The notes: generated by a model not told the origin, from the sequence alone. A stretch of 64,000 nt of DNA from Bacteroidota bacterium (GCA_030684395.1 JAUXTT010000039.1:1-64000), one strand, 5' to 3'. Shown: positions 34,657 through 43,884, counted from the stretch's first letter. Numbers and translations are program-made.

Positions 34657-34758
34657 CGGGATAAAGTGAAAAATAAAAGCTTCGGAGCTACGTGAAAAAC
34701 GTAAGATGTCAGGTAGCAATACTTAAGAATAGGGAAGTCAAAAAAACAAAAAATGGCA

Positions 34759-35241
34759 TTAATCTTCCTTTTTCTGTTCGTCGGTTGGATGGTATTTTAG
34801 TTGCAAACCATGAAGAAAATTTCTCAGGATCTGATCTTTGCACGGGCGATATTGTTTTTGTGTTGGATTACGGAAGAAAGCGCTTAATTCGTGCCTGCTT
34901 ACTTTCATATCTACCAGTGCAAGAATTTCAATGATGTCATCATCCTTCAAATTCAGGGCGATTTTTAGTTTACGAAAAATGTTGTTGTTGCTCAGTTCTA
35001 CTTCAGGAGCAGGTTGCTCCCCTTCTCGTTTACCACGTTTGGAAGTAATAAAGCCATTCAAGAAAGCAGCAAGGTATTTATCGGGAATAAATACATACTC
35101 AGGGTCTTCTTCTTTTTTTAACCATGCATTGATCTCTGCACGCTTTGCCGGTTTATCGCCTAAAGCAAATAATTCGCTCAGGGTAACATCACTAATATCA
35201 AAGGTATAACGCAGTCGGCGTAAAATATCGTTGTTGGTCAT
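34759..35241 (-). CDS. DUF1456 family protein (YehS-like)
   Basis: 160 aa made of two similar halves, each a helical unit with the pattern N-N-D/N-I-L/F-R-(K/R)-L-(R/K) ... ALGDKPAKRAEINAWLKKEE and ALVDMKVSRHELSAFFRNP. This duplicated pattern is DUF1456, as in E. coli YehS. Soluble, function unknown. A good -7 box (TATCTTTG) lies 36 bp upstream. Confidence 0.9.
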   Translation of the reverse strand: MTNNDILRRLRYTFDISDVTLSELFALGDKPAKRAEINAWLKKEEDPEYVFIPDKYLAAFLNGFITSKRGKREGEQPAPEVELSNNNIFRKLKIALNLKDDDIIEILALVDMKVSRHELSAFFRNPTQKQYRPCKDQILRNFLHGLQLKYHPTDEQKKED

Positions 35242-35276
35242 TGAAAATCCTAATTAAAAATGTAAAAGATTATCAG

Positions 35277-35284
35277 CAAAGATA
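35277..35284 (-). promoter_or_regulatory. -7 box upstream of the DUF1456 gene
   Basis: TATCTTTG on the minus strand (full match to TAnnTTTG), 35 nt before the start. No exact -33 TTG. Confidence 0.35.
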
Positions 35285-35324
35285 CCGATTTACCAATTGA
35301 TATGAAAAAAGACTATTTTAGCGA

Positions 35325-35960
35325 TCAATCTTTTACACATCTCACCGATAGACCCGCTGTTTTTGGTACACTGTTGGCATTAGAGCCGTCATCTTTGCTG
35401 TACAAAAAATAGATCCATCCGTTTTCTTTGTTTTCATTTTGTGAGCTCCACCAAAAACCATATTCATCAATTGACTTAAATACGCCTGTTGAACTGCGGA
35501 ATCCTGCGGGCAATGCAGTAAATCCGGTGCTGTTATCTCCGTTTCCATTATCACTCCATCCAGTTGTGCTTTTAATTTTTTTGCCGGCTATTTTAACTCC
35601 ACCAGCTTTATCATCGAGAGCCTTCCATTCTTTATAATCTGGTATGTGCCAGCCTTTAGGGGCCAGTCCGCGTTTGTCAGTTACTGCGTACCAGTTATAC
35701 AGTTTCCCGTATTTAATTCCGTTCTCTGTTTTGTTCTCGTATATACAACATGCAGGTTTCCCATCTTTTCCTGCTTTTTCCCATGCTTCAGTAGTTTGCA
35801 CTAAGGGAATTGAATCACCGTTTCTAAACGTACTAACATCTAAATTTTTAAGGGTCCATTCTGCTTTACCAATTTTTTTACTTTCCTGTGAAAGGCAAAG
35901 TATGCCACTCAAGGCAAATAGGGTTGTGATGATCAGGACTTTTATTTTCATTTTTTTCAT
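35325..35960 (-). CDS. Secreted FISUMP-domain protein (Fibrobacter succinogenes major paralogous domain)
   Basis: 211 aa. Signal peptide at the start (ends LCLSQ). The mature part is one FISUMP domain: YGKLYNWYAVTDKRGLAPKG, WHIPDYKEWKALDD, STGFTALPAGFRSSTGVFKS, FWWSSQNE and LSVRCVKD at the end. FISUMP domains have a C-type-lectin/formylglycine-enzyme-like fold and are common in secreted Bacteroidota and Fibrobacter proteins; binding partner unknown. A second ATG at 35951 is possible as start. It lies inside the interval between the two patatin copies. Confidence 0.85.
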   Translation of the reverse strand: MKKMKIKVLIITTLFALSGILCLSQESKKIGKAEWTLKNLDVSTFRNGDSIPLVQTTEAWEKAGKDGKPACCIYENKTENGIKYGKLYNWYAVTDKRGLAPKGWHIPDYKEWKALDDKAGGVKIAGKKIKSTTGWSDNGNGDNSTGFTALPAGFRSSTGVFKSIDEYGFWWSSQNENKENGWIYFLYSKDDGSNANSVPKTAGLSVRCVKD

Positions 35961-36340
35961 TTTAAGATAATGGTATTTTGTGGCTTCGCTTACCAGTAAA
36001 TATAGCTATTATCTTTTTAATCAAATAGAAATGGAATTACTATTTCAAAATTGATTGTTGAATCTGTTCAGGAAATTAAGTGTGAATATGGAGGCAGGCT
36101 CTTATAAAACCAAAACCCCTGGCGGGATTCAGGGGTTTCGGGTTTTAGAAGTGTAGTTTTTTTGATTCTGGTTGGCTATTCCGGAAAATGCTGTTTATTG
36201 GTTTTGCCATAAACAGGCATGAACACAGAAGAAAGTTATACCATCAATTAAGCCGGGAATTTATCAAATATAATCAGTAAAGGAATACCTGCCAATATAT
36301 ATATGAACACGTGTTTTTTTATGAAAAACGCACTGATGTA
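35961..36340. terminator. Intergenic region with terminator of the second patatin gene
   Basis: 380 bp without a gene. A stem AAACCCCTG / CAGGGGTTT (36113-36121 and 36130-36138, 8-nt loop), followed by T-rich sequence on the minus strand, is a likely terminator for the patatin gene ending at 36341. A degenerate relative of the shared motif (CAATATATATATGAACACGTG) starts at 36293. No open frame here is convincing. Confidence 0.6.
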
Positions 36341-37240
36341 TTAAGATGTTACTGCAATGTATTGTGCCAGAAATTGGGTCGCATATTTTTTACCTGAATT
36401 AAATAAAGCGGTTTTTTGATCGTCGGTAAGTTTAAAATTAGTTGGGGAAATACCAAGGTTGTCGATAATGATAGAACGTTTTTGTTCTTCAGGATCGTGC
36501 TGAAAATTTATTACCTGTGCATCTAACATCGCATCTACCAGGTCTCTCACGTACTCAATAAAATGCCCGGTTGTTAAGTTATCCGGTGCCGGTGTTGGCC
36601 CTAAATTGGAAAGGAATAATCCCATTGTAGCCGGATTTGCCTGCCCGTTGGTATCGAAAATGGTTATAGGATAGTTATACAGCATTCCCCCGTCAACATA
36701 AATATGGTTATCGGGGTTATTGTTACTGAACTGCCACGCTTCAAAAAACAAAGGAATCGACATAGAAGCTCTTACCGCTTCGGCCACTATAACATTAGGT
36801 GTTAGCTCTGTGGAGAACTCCCTCAAACCTTTAGTATTAAGATCAGAAGCAAACACATGTAACTCCCTGCACCCTTTGTTCTCAAAATCTTTAAAAGTTG
36901 CATTTTCATCCAGGCCAGTATTTTTAATTTGTGTTTTCATCCATTGTAAAAATGCATCGCCCTTATAAAAACCATATTTGTTCATCACATGTAAAGCATC
37001 CGGAAGAAGCCCTCCATCTTCAAAAGATTTAAAATCAGTTTGGTTTACAATAGTTGTAATTTGTGCAGATGTATAGCGTAAACTTACGAGAGCTGCGGTA
37101 ATTGCTCCGGCAGATGTTCCGGCAACCCGCTTTATAGTTGGAAGTATGTTTTTCCGTTCAAGTACTTCGATAGCTCCGGCATATGCAATGCCAAGTACAC
37201 CACCACCTTTAAATACTAAATTTTCAATTTGATTTGTCAT
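36341..37240 (-). CDS. Patatin-like phospholipase (copy 2)
   Basis: 299 aa, about 90% identical by eye to the protein at 25200-26096, with the same catalytic loop KGGGVLG, GTSAG (Ser43) and DGG (Asp183). The DNA is also nearly identical over most of the gene, and the upstream regions share a CAAATGTGTTG block and the ACGTAT motif, so the duplication included the promoter region. The C-terminal 10 residues differ (ATQFLAQYIAVTS here). No signal peptide. Together the two copies form direct repeats around the toxin-like operon and its neighbours. Likely a lipid-degrading effector; alternatives are lipid turnover or storage. Confidence 0.9.
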   Translation of the reverse strand: MTNQIENLVFKGGGVLGIAYAGAIEVLERKNILPTIKRVAGTSAGAITAALVSLRYTSAQITTIVNQTDFKSFEDGGLLPDALHVMNKYGFYKGDAFLQWMKTQIKNTGLDENATFKDFENKGCRELHVFASDLNTKGLREFSTELTPNVIVAEAVRASMSIPLFFEAWQFSNNNPDNHIYVDGGMLYNYPITIFDTNGQANPATMGLFLSNLGPTPAPDNLTTGHFIEYVRDLVDAMLDAQVINFQHDPEEQKRSIIIDNLGISPTNFKLTDDQKTALFNSGKKYATQFLAQYIAVTS

Positions 37241-37446
37241 GATTATCGGGTTTAAAATTTATTTTGATTATGAGTTTGATACAAATGTGTTGATTTTTAT
37301 TGCCTGAAGAATTAAGAGATTGTTAACTAATGGTTGTGTTTGTTTTCTATGTTTTGTGTTTGTTATTAATGTATTTGAATTCAAACTTTATGTGTCATCA
37401 AATCTTATTGCTTTCAAAGTAAACCAGAATAATCAATTTTGTCAAT

Positions 37447-37460
37447 ACATATAAATACGT
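37447..37460. promoter_or_regulatory. Shared symmetric motif, site B (upstream of patatin 2)
   Basis: ACATATAAATACGT, one mismatch to the perfect inverted repeat of site A, in the context CAATACATATAAATACGTG. It lies 207 bp before the patatin start, in the 297-bp gap behind the two-component gene; nothing else is seen in this gap. Confidence 0.55.
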
Positions 37461-37537
37461 GTTTTTGCATGCTGGGTAAAGCTTAGGTTTTTGAGCTTTG
37501 AAGAAACCATAAGTCATGAAACAATATTAGCAATACT

Positions 37538-38665
37538 TCATTCTCCCTGCAGGGAAAAATAGAAAGTCGCCCCATTGTTTATCTCACTTGTTGCCCACAC
37601 CCTGCCACCGTGTTTGGTAATTATTCTTTTAACAATAGAGAGGCCTATGCCAGTTCCTTCAAAATCACTGTCGTTATGCAGGCGTTGGAATACACCAAAA
37701 AGTTTATCATAATAGTTCATGTCAAATCCCACTCCATTGTCTTTTATATAATAAACAATGTTTTTATCTTCTTTATAACAGCCTATCTCAATATGTGATT
37801 TTTCCTGTTTCCCGGAGTATTTAATGGCATTGGAAATGAGGTTGGTAAGTACATGCCTGACCATATTATTGTCTCCCTTTGCATTCAATAAGGGTTGTAT
37901 ATCTATCTCTATTTTCCTGTCGGGATAATGTGCACGGAGCTCTGAAGCTATGCTGGAATTGAGAGAATTCATATTTAGGTTCACCATCGAGAGGTGTTGT
38001 TTTCCAAGCCGCGAAAATGCAAGCAGGTCATCTATCAGTTGGCCCATCCGGTTTGCATTTTTTATAACCATTCCCAATGTACGTTTTGCCGAATCATCAA
38101 AAATACTTTCATAATCTTCTTTCAGTATTCTGGAGTAGCCTCCAATAGCGCGCAATGGTGCCCGCAGGTCGTGCGACACGGAGTATGAAAATGATTCCAG
38201 TTCTTTCATCGCAAACTGGAGATCTATGTTTTTTTGCTCCAGGTCTTTGTTTAATTCGTAAAGGGCAATTTCCTGCTGATGTTTTTCTATAAAGAATTTC
38301 ACCTTATTGATTAGTATTTCAGGCTGAAATGGTTTGGTTATAAAACTGAAAGCCCCTTTTTCGTAGCCTTTAAAAACATTGAGATTGTCTGTATATACTG
38401 CTGAAATAAAAATGAAGGGCAATTGTGCAGTTTTTTCTTCTTCACGCAGAATCCCTGCGAGTTCATACCCATCCATCTCAGGCATTTGTATATCCAGCAG
38501 GGCTAATGCAAAATCATGGTGAAGGGTTTCACGGAGGGCATCATTACCACTTGTTGCTTTTATAAGTTCTATATCCAGATCTTTTAATACAACTTCAAGA
38601 GCTATCAGATTTTCCGGTTTATCATCCACAATAAGGATTTTTGGCACCTTGTTCATGTTGTTCAA
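37538..38665 (-). CDS. Response regulator-histidine kinase hybrid (REC-HisKA-HATPase)
   Basis: 375 aa, soluble. REC domain 8-125 (ILIVDDKPENL, phospho-Asp D58, K111), coiled linker, HisKA with H165 (SYSVSHDLRAPLRAIGGYS), HATPase_c with NLISNAIKY, DNGVGFD and GTGIGLSIVKRI. An N-terminal receiver feeding a kinase suggests it is a relay step driven by another kinase. It is 7 bp after the 1211-aa hybrid kinase and ends the CheR-CheB operon. No DNA-binding output in the protein. Confidence 0.92.
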   Translation of the reverse strand: MNNMNKVPKILIVDDKPENLIALEVVLKDLDIELIKATSGNDALRETLHHDFALALLDIQMPEMDGYELAGILREEEKTAQLPFIFISAVYTDNLNVFKGYEKGAFSFITKPFQPEILINKVKFFIEKHQQEIALYELNKDLEQKNIDLQFAMKELESFSYSVSHDLRAPLRAIGGYSRILKEDYESIFDDSAKRTLGMVIKNANRMGQLIDDLLAFSRLGKQHLSMVNLNMNSLNSSIASELRAHYPDRKIEIDIQPLLNAKGDNNMVRHVLTNLISNAIKYSGKQEKSHIEIGCYKEDKNIVYYIKDNGVGFDMNYYDKLFGVFQRLHNDSDFEGTGIGLSIVKRIITKHGGRVWATSEINNGATFYFSLQGE

Positions 38666-38672
38666 TTTTAAT

Positions 38673-41600
38673 TTATTTGCTTAGCCAAACACGCATCAGC
38701 GAAAACAAGCGATCCACATCAACAGGCTTGGATATGTAGTCATTGGCTCCTGCATCAATACATTTTTGTTTGTCTTCTTTCATTGCTTTGGCAGTTAAGG
38801 CAATTATCGGTAGTTTTTTATATTTCTCCTGCGCCCTTATTCTTCTCATGGCTTCATAACCATCCATGTCGGGCATCATAATATCCATAAGTACAATGTG
38901 TATCAATGGTTCTTTTTCCATGACCTCCAATGCATTTTTCCCGTTCTCGGCTTTTATTACTTCCATGCCACGCTCCTTAAGCACTTTGGCTAAGGCAAAT
39001 ACATTCCGCATATCGTCATCTACTAAAAGAACTTTTTTTGAGAGCAGTACTGTATCTTTGTTATACAGGTCGGTAATGATTTTTTGTTTCGTTTCGGGCA
39101 TGGCGCTAATGGTTCGATGAAGAAACAGAGCCGTTTCATCCAGTAGCCGTTCTTCCGATAATACACCTTTAATAATGATTGTTTCGGTGTATTTCTGTAG
39201 TTCGTCGTTTTCTTCTTTTGTGAGTTCTTTCCCGGTATACACAATAATAGGCGGCATTTGCCCGTCTTTTATTTTTTCAAATTCATAAATAAGTGTAAAG
39301 CCACTTATATCAGGAAGGCCTATGTCTAGTATGATACAATCAATGTGGTTATCTCTGAATAATTCAAGGGCAGCTTTTCCGGTGGCGGCTTCCAAACATT
39401 TTACATCTCCGTTTCCTATGAGTTTGCGCATGGCCGTTCTTGAATTAGCATCATCCTCTACAATAAGGAGGTTTTTCATTTTCCGGTTAATGAAATTTTC
39501 AATCCGGTTAAAAGCTTCTTCCAGTTGACTTTTATCCACAGGTTTTCTGAAATACTCAATCGCACCTGCTTTAATAAGATCAAGTGTTCGCTCATTTACT
39601 GAAATAATGTGAACCGGAATATGTCGCACTACAGGATTGGCTTTCAGTTCAGTTAATACCTTATCACCATCAATTCCCGGAAGGCTGAGGTCCAGAATAA
39701 TAGCTTGCGGTTTATATTTTTCCGCAAGCAGAAGCCCGTCTTCTCCGGTTGCGGCTGCAATGCATTTAAACCCCTTTTGACGTGCCTGTTTTAATAAGAT
39801 GCCTGCAAATTTGAGATCGTCTTCAATTATCAACAACACTTTATCATTCTGTTCAATGGTTAGGCGATCGTCCTCTATGGAGGGGAAATTATAAAAGCTA
39901 TTGCCAGCACTAATTATTTTTGAAATAAGGATCGGTTCTTTAACGTGGTTCCTTTCTACAGATGCCGGCATTTCTTGTAATTCAAGAGGAATAATAATTG
40001 TGAAGGTAGATCCTTGACCGGGCTTACTGGTGATTTTTATTTCACCGTTTAGCAATTTAACCAACTCACGTGAGATAGAAAGTCCAAGGCCGGTTCCTCC
40101 ATATTTACGAGAGGTTCCTCCATCAGCTTGTTGAAAGGCCTCGAAAATGGCCATTTGTTTTTCTTCAGGAATTCCGATGCCGGTGTCTGCGATCGAAATA
40201 GCAATACCATTGGAGGAATGTTTTTGAATGCTGACACTTATTTTACCTCTCTCAGTAAACTTAATTGCATTTGACATGAGGTTTTTTAATATTTGATCGA
40301 GACGTTGGGAATCTGACTGAATACTTTCGGGCAGATCTTCCTGAAGCAGGATTTCTAATACAAGGTGCTTTTCATCGGTTTGGTGTTTAAAATTTTTATA
40401 TAAATTATTAGCAAGATTATTCAAGTTTATTTTTTCAATATTCAGGTTCATTTTCCCTGCTTCAATTTTTGAAAGGTCCAATACTTCATTTATCAGGTTT
40501 AACAAGTCGCACCCACTTTTGTAAATAATATCGGCACTTTCAATTTGTTCTGCATTCAAATTCTTCTTTTTGTTTTCGGAAAGATCTTTTGACAAAATCA
40601 ATAAGCTGTTAAGTGGTGTACGCAGTTCATGTGACATGTTGGCTAAAAACTCTGATTTATATTTGCTACTGATTTCAAGCTGTTTGGTTTTTTGCTCCAC
40701 ATCGTATTTTGCCGCTTCTATTTCTTTATTTCTCATTTCCAGGGATTGAGTTTGTTCTTCCAACTCTTCGTTCGTGATCTGCAATTCTTCTTGCTGATGT
40801 TTCAGGTTTTGCGCCTGTTCTTCCAATTCTTCATTCACCTGTTTCAATTCTTCCTGCTGGCTTTGCAACTCTTCACTTTGTGCCTGTGTTTCTTCCAGCA
40901 ATTGTTTTATTTTTTTTCTGGCCATGGATGAACTAATTCCGATCCCGATACTTTCCATTACTGAATGGATGAATTCTTTTTCGGCTTCAGAGAAAGGAGT
41001 TAACCTTGCTATTTCAACTACACCCATTGTTTCACCTTCAAACAACGAAGGAATAATAATAAGATGTTTGGGTTTTTCATTTATTACCGAGGAAGTAATA
41101 CGGAGTGGTTCATCATGGGCGCCATTCAGGAAAATGGTTTTCTGGTCAAAAGCAGCTTGCCCGATCAAACCTTCTTTGAAAGCAAAAAAGCCTTTTACAT
41201 TTTCGTTTGCTGATAATGCGTATTTGGCGGAAAGGTTTAATATATGGTTTTGCGAGTCAGCAATGTACACCGCACCAAGTTGGGCATGTACATAATCGCA
41301 TAAAAAAGTAATAATATTATTGGTAAGCTCTTCCATGTTTTGATCGCCTCTTAATTTTTCGTTGAGCTGATTTTGCCCGGAGGTAAGCCAATTGTGTTTT
41401 TCATTTTCGGAGGTGGTATCACGTAACGATTTTGTCATCTTTTGAAGAGCATTCCCTAAAATATCTTTATCAGAGCGGGGTTCAATTTCGATAATGTAAT
41501 TTCCCGAAGCTACTTCAGAAGCATGCTGGGCAACTTCTTTGAAACTCTCATTTATATTTAGCAGTGAATTAAGGATAGGGCTAAGTTCATCATTTATGTA

Positions 41601-42308
41601 AATACCTGCTTTTTCATCTGTGTATTCCCTGCTGGCAATTTTTTCTGCCTCAACTGTTATATTTGTAATACGTGAAGTTACGCTCTTAATAACCCAATAT
41701 CCAATCCCGATAGCAATGATAAAACTGCATGTGATAAGTATCCAAATAAGATTTAATGCGGATTCATAATTTTTATCACTGGCGATTTTGTCATTTGTCA
41801 TATCATTTTTGTTCTTTTCTACCAGCCTGTTGATCACTTCCTGCGATTGATCTCTTGCCTGTGCCCCCTTATCAATAGAAATGTTATAGGCCTTTACATC
41901 TTCATGTTTTGACGATAATAAAATGATAGTGTTGAGATCAATTTTGTACTGCTTCCAAATAGTTTTGAAGTCCGTGATTATTTTTTTTCCCTTTGCATCT
42001 ACAAGTTCTTCAAGCTCCAGCGTTTTATTGTCTATCAATTTTAAAGATTCATCAATCTGATTTTTGTACGAATTGCTTTTTAGTTGATCTTTTTCGAGGA
42101 TAATATTTTTTTCATATCGCCCGGTTTCCATAATTGAAATAATAATTTCATTGGAAAGGTTTATTTTTCTGGAAGAAATATTTACCAGATTCTTCAGGCT
42201 TTCATTGGTTTCTGACAGTTTGTTACTCATTATCCAGGAAATACTTATCAGGAGTAATAAAATGATACTGAAACCGGCTAACAATTTATTTTTTATAGAT
42301 GTATTCAT
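38673..42308 (-). CDS. Membrane hybrid histidine kinase (HAMP-GAF-HisKA-HATPase-3xREC)
   Basis: 1211 aa. TM1 about 10-27, four-helix periplasmic sensor 30-185 (like 4HB/CHASE3 modules), TM2 186-208, HAMP-like segments (208-305), GAF (about 325-460), coiled coil with repeated EEL-x-Q/E heptads (468-545), HisKA with H560 (MSHELRTPLN), HATPase (NLMSNAIKF; GTGLGLSISRELV), and three receivers near 830-945 (LLIIEDDLKF), 950-1070 (LLIVEDDANSR) and 1085-1205 (VLLVDDDMRN). Large multi-receiver kinases of this type are widespread in Bacteroidota. Encoded between CheB and the soluble REC-kinase with gaps of 9 and 7 bp, so the four proteins probably form one pathway. Confidence 0.92.
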   Translation of the reverse strand: MNTSIKNKLLAGFSIILLLLISISWIMSNKLSETNESLKNLVNISSRKINLSNEIIISIMETGRYEKNIILEKDQLKSNSYKNQIDESLKLIDNKTLELEELVDAKGKKIITDFKTIWKQYKIDLNTIILLSSKHEDVKAYNISIDKGAQARDQSQEVINRLVEKNKNDMTNDKIASDKNYESALNLIWILITCSFIIAIGIGYWVIKSVTSRITNITVEAEKIASREYTDEKAGIYINDELSPILNSLLNINESFKEVAQHASEVASGNYIIEIEPRSDKDILGNALQKMTKSLRDTTSENEKHNWLTSGQNQLNEKLRGDQNMEELTNNIITFLCDYVHAQLGAVYIADSQNHILNLSAKYALSANENVKGFFAFKEGLIGQAAFDQKTIFLNGAHDEPLRITSSVINEKPKHLIIIPSLFEGETMGVVEIARLTPFSEAEKEFIHSVMESIGIGISSSMARKKIKQLLEETQAQSEELQSQQEELKQVNEELEEQAQNLKHQQEELQITNEELEEQTQSLEMRNKEIEAAKYDVEQKTKQLEISSKYKSEFLANMSHELRTPLNSLLILSKDLSENKKKNLNAEQIESADIIYKSGCDLLNLINEVLDLSKIEAGKMNLNIEKINLNNLANNLYKNFKHQTDEKHLVLEILLQEDLPESIQSDSQRLDQILKNLMSNAIKFTERGKISVSIQKHSSNGIAISIADTGIGIPEEKQMAIFEAFQQADGGTSRKYGGTGLGLSISRELVKLLNGEIKITSKPGQGSTFTIIIPLELQEMPASVERNHVKEPILISKIISAGNSFYNFPSIEDDRLTIEQNDKVLLIIEDDLKFAGILLKQARQKGFKCIAAATGEDGLLLAEKYKPQAIILDLSLPGIDGDKVLTELKANPVVRHIPVHIISVNERTLDLIKAGAIEYFRKPVDKSQLEEAFNRIENFINRKMKNLLIVEDDANSRTAMRKLIGNGDVKCLEAATGKAALELFRDNHIDCIILDIGLPDISGFTLIYEFEKIKDGQMPPIIVYTGKELTKEENDELQKYTETIIIKGVLSEERLLDETALFLHRTISAMPETKQKIITDLYNKDTVLLSKKVLLVDDDMRNVFALAKVLKERGMEVIKAENGKNALEVMEKEPLIHIVLMDIMMPDMDGYEAMRRIRAQEKYKKLPIIALTAKAMKEDKQKCIDAGANDYISKPVDVDRLFSLMRVWLSK

Positions 42309-42317
42309 ACACTGTTT

Positions 42318-42887
42318 TTAAAGTTGGTGTTCTAACTGGATTAATAAGTCACTTATTTTATTTAATGGTAGGATGTAATCAACAGGTGAAAGAGCGATTG
42401 CTGATAAGGGCATTATATCCGATTCTGCCGTAGATGGGTCTTGTACTATGGTTGTTCCTCCATATTCTTTTATTTTTTTTAAACCCAGGGCGCCGTCGTT
42501 GTTTAAACCTGTAAGAACGATCCCGATAAGATGTTGATTAAATGTTTCGGCTGCTGATTCAAATAGTACATCAATTGAAGGCCGTGCATGGTTTACCTTT
42601 TCATCAATGCTCAACGAAAATGTTTGGTCTGTTTCTATCAGCAGGTGATAATTAGGGGGTGCAATATATACCATTCCTTTTTCAATTTTTTCTTTTTCAT
42701 CAGCTTCTTTAATATTTATTTCACAAGCCTCGTTGAGATGTTCTATCCAATAATCTCCCGAGTTGAATGCTAAATGCTGTACAATAATAACCGGTATGCC
42801 GAATGTGGCAGGCAGGGCGGGCAAAAGGGTTTTTAGGGCTGTTATGCCACCGGAGGAAACACCTATTACAATCGCTTTAAACTTCAT
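42318..42887 (-). CDS. cheB: CheB-type methylesterase domain protein (no receiver)
   Basis: 189 aa, only the catalytic domain of CheB. Ser in GVSSGG (S11), His in VQHL (H38) and Asp in TGLNNDGALGL (D131) are at the expected positions. The N-terminal receiver domain of classical CheB is missing, so control must come from elsewhere. It would demethylate or deamidate glutamyl residues of a receptor; no chemoreceptor gene is in the window, and the coiled-coil hybrid kinase next door is a possible target. Start is 3 bp after the CheR stop. Confidence 0.88.
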   Translation of the reverse strand: MKFKAIVIGVSSGGITALKTLLPALPATFGIPVIIVQHLAFNSGDYWIEHLNEACEINIKEADEKEKIEKGMVYIAPPNYHLLIETDQTFSLSIDEKVNHARPSIDVLFESAAETFNQHLIGIVLTGLNNDGALGLKKIKEYGGTTIVQDPSTAESDIMPLSAIALSPVDYILPLNKISDLLIQLEHQL

Positions 42888-42890
42888 GCT

Positions 42891-43724
42891 CTAATATTTT
42901 TTTTTGTAGATCTTTTGTTTTTTTTCAAACTCAGTATATTCGCCCGAAACATCACAAAATCTCAAACTTTCTTTTGCCCCAAGGCAAAGAATCCCGCCAT
43001 TACCAAGGCTGTCGAAAAATAAACGATGCACTTTGTTTTGCAATTCTTTATTAAAATAAATTAATACATTTCTGCATAAAATCAGGTTTACTTCTGCAAA
43101 TACACTATCAGTAACAAGATTGTGGTTCGCCCATACAATTTTGTCCCTTAACGCCTGGTTCATGATTGCCATCTTATGATCAGCAGTATAATAATTCGAA
43201 AAAGACTCCTTTCCAGCTGCACTTTGATAGTTACGGGTATAATCTTTTATGAGTGAATTGGAAAAGAAACCTTCTTTTGCCCTGTCCAATGCATGTTGAT
43301 TAAAATCGGTTGCATAAATAGTGGTTCTGTCAAACAAACCTTCTTCCTTGAGTAGTATAGCCATGGAATAAGCTTCTTCACCTGTGGAACAGCCTGCGTG
43401 CCAAATTTTAATAAAAGAATAAGTTTTTAGTATGGGAATTACTTTTTCGCGAAGTGCTTTGAAAAAATTCGAATCGCGGAACATTTCTGTAACAGTGATG
43501 GACAAATCCTGTAAAAGGAGTGAAGTAAAGGTTTTATCTTGCTCAGCTTTTTGTTGAACGGCAGAAATGCTTTCTAAACCGGACAGGGTCATTCTATTAC
43601 GGATTCTTCGTTTGATGTGGGCTTCCGAATATTGCCTGAAGTCATACCCATAGTTTTGGTATAGGGCATCGAGTAACGACCTGATTTCTCTCTCTTCCGT
43701 TTTAATAGTAGTTATTTTATTCAT
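42891..43724 (-). CDS. cheR: CheR-type protein-glutamate methyltransferase
   Basis: 277 aa. CheR N-terminal helical part (YGYDFRQYSEAHIKRRIRNR), TEMFRD (79-84), SAM motif GCSTGEEAYS (111-120), acidic D140 and the family motif ILCRNVLIYF. It methylates glutamates of signalling proteins with SAM. First gene of the four-gene operon (CheR, CheB, hybrid kinase, REC-kinase). The shared symmetric motif is 147 bp upstream. The absence of CheA, CheW and MCP genes nearby points to a non-chemotaxis signalling branch. Confidence 0.9.
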   Translation of the reverse strand: MNKITTIKTEEREIRSLLDALYQNYGYDFRQYSEAHIKRRIRNRMTLSGLESISAVQQKAEQDKTFTSLLLQDLSITVTEMFRDSNFFKALREKVIPILKTYSFIKIWHAGCSTGEEAYSMAILLKEEGLFDRTTIYATDFNQHALDRAKEGFFSNSLIKDYTRNYQSAAGKESFSNYYTADHKMAIMNQALRDKIVWANHNLVTDSVFAEVNLILCRNVLIYFNKELQNKVHRLFFDSLGNGGILCLGAKESLRFCDVSGEYTEFEKKQKIYKKKY

Positions 43725-43870
43725 AAAAAAATCAAGGCAACTCCTTTATTCACTTTTTGTGCATGTTTATTTGATTCACTCAATTATTCTTTATAAAAAG
43801 TGTAAACAAGTTAAAGGTCTTATCCCACACTTCGTGGTTAAATGTACTTTAATGATTTGATTTAGCCAAT

Positions 43871-43884
43871 ACGTATAAATACGT
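43871..43884. promoter_or_regulatory. Shared symmetric motif, site C (upstream of the cheR operon)
   Basis: ACGTATAAATACGT, identical to site A, within CCAATACGTATAAATACGTG followed by TTTTAT. It is 147 bp before the cheR start and 81 bp before the divergent HAD gene. An independent locus from the patatin duplication, so the conservation is not simply due to duplication. Confidence 0.65.

Noticed and set aside
34692..34934. 80-codon plus-strand frame after the NarL regulator
   Set aside because: Mostly antisense to the DUF1456 gene, whose protein is clearly real.
36293..36323. Fourth copy of the ACGTAT symmetric motif
   Set aside because: CAATATATATATGAACACGTG needs an indel and several mismatches, and lies behind rather than before the patatin gene. 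Too weak to count.
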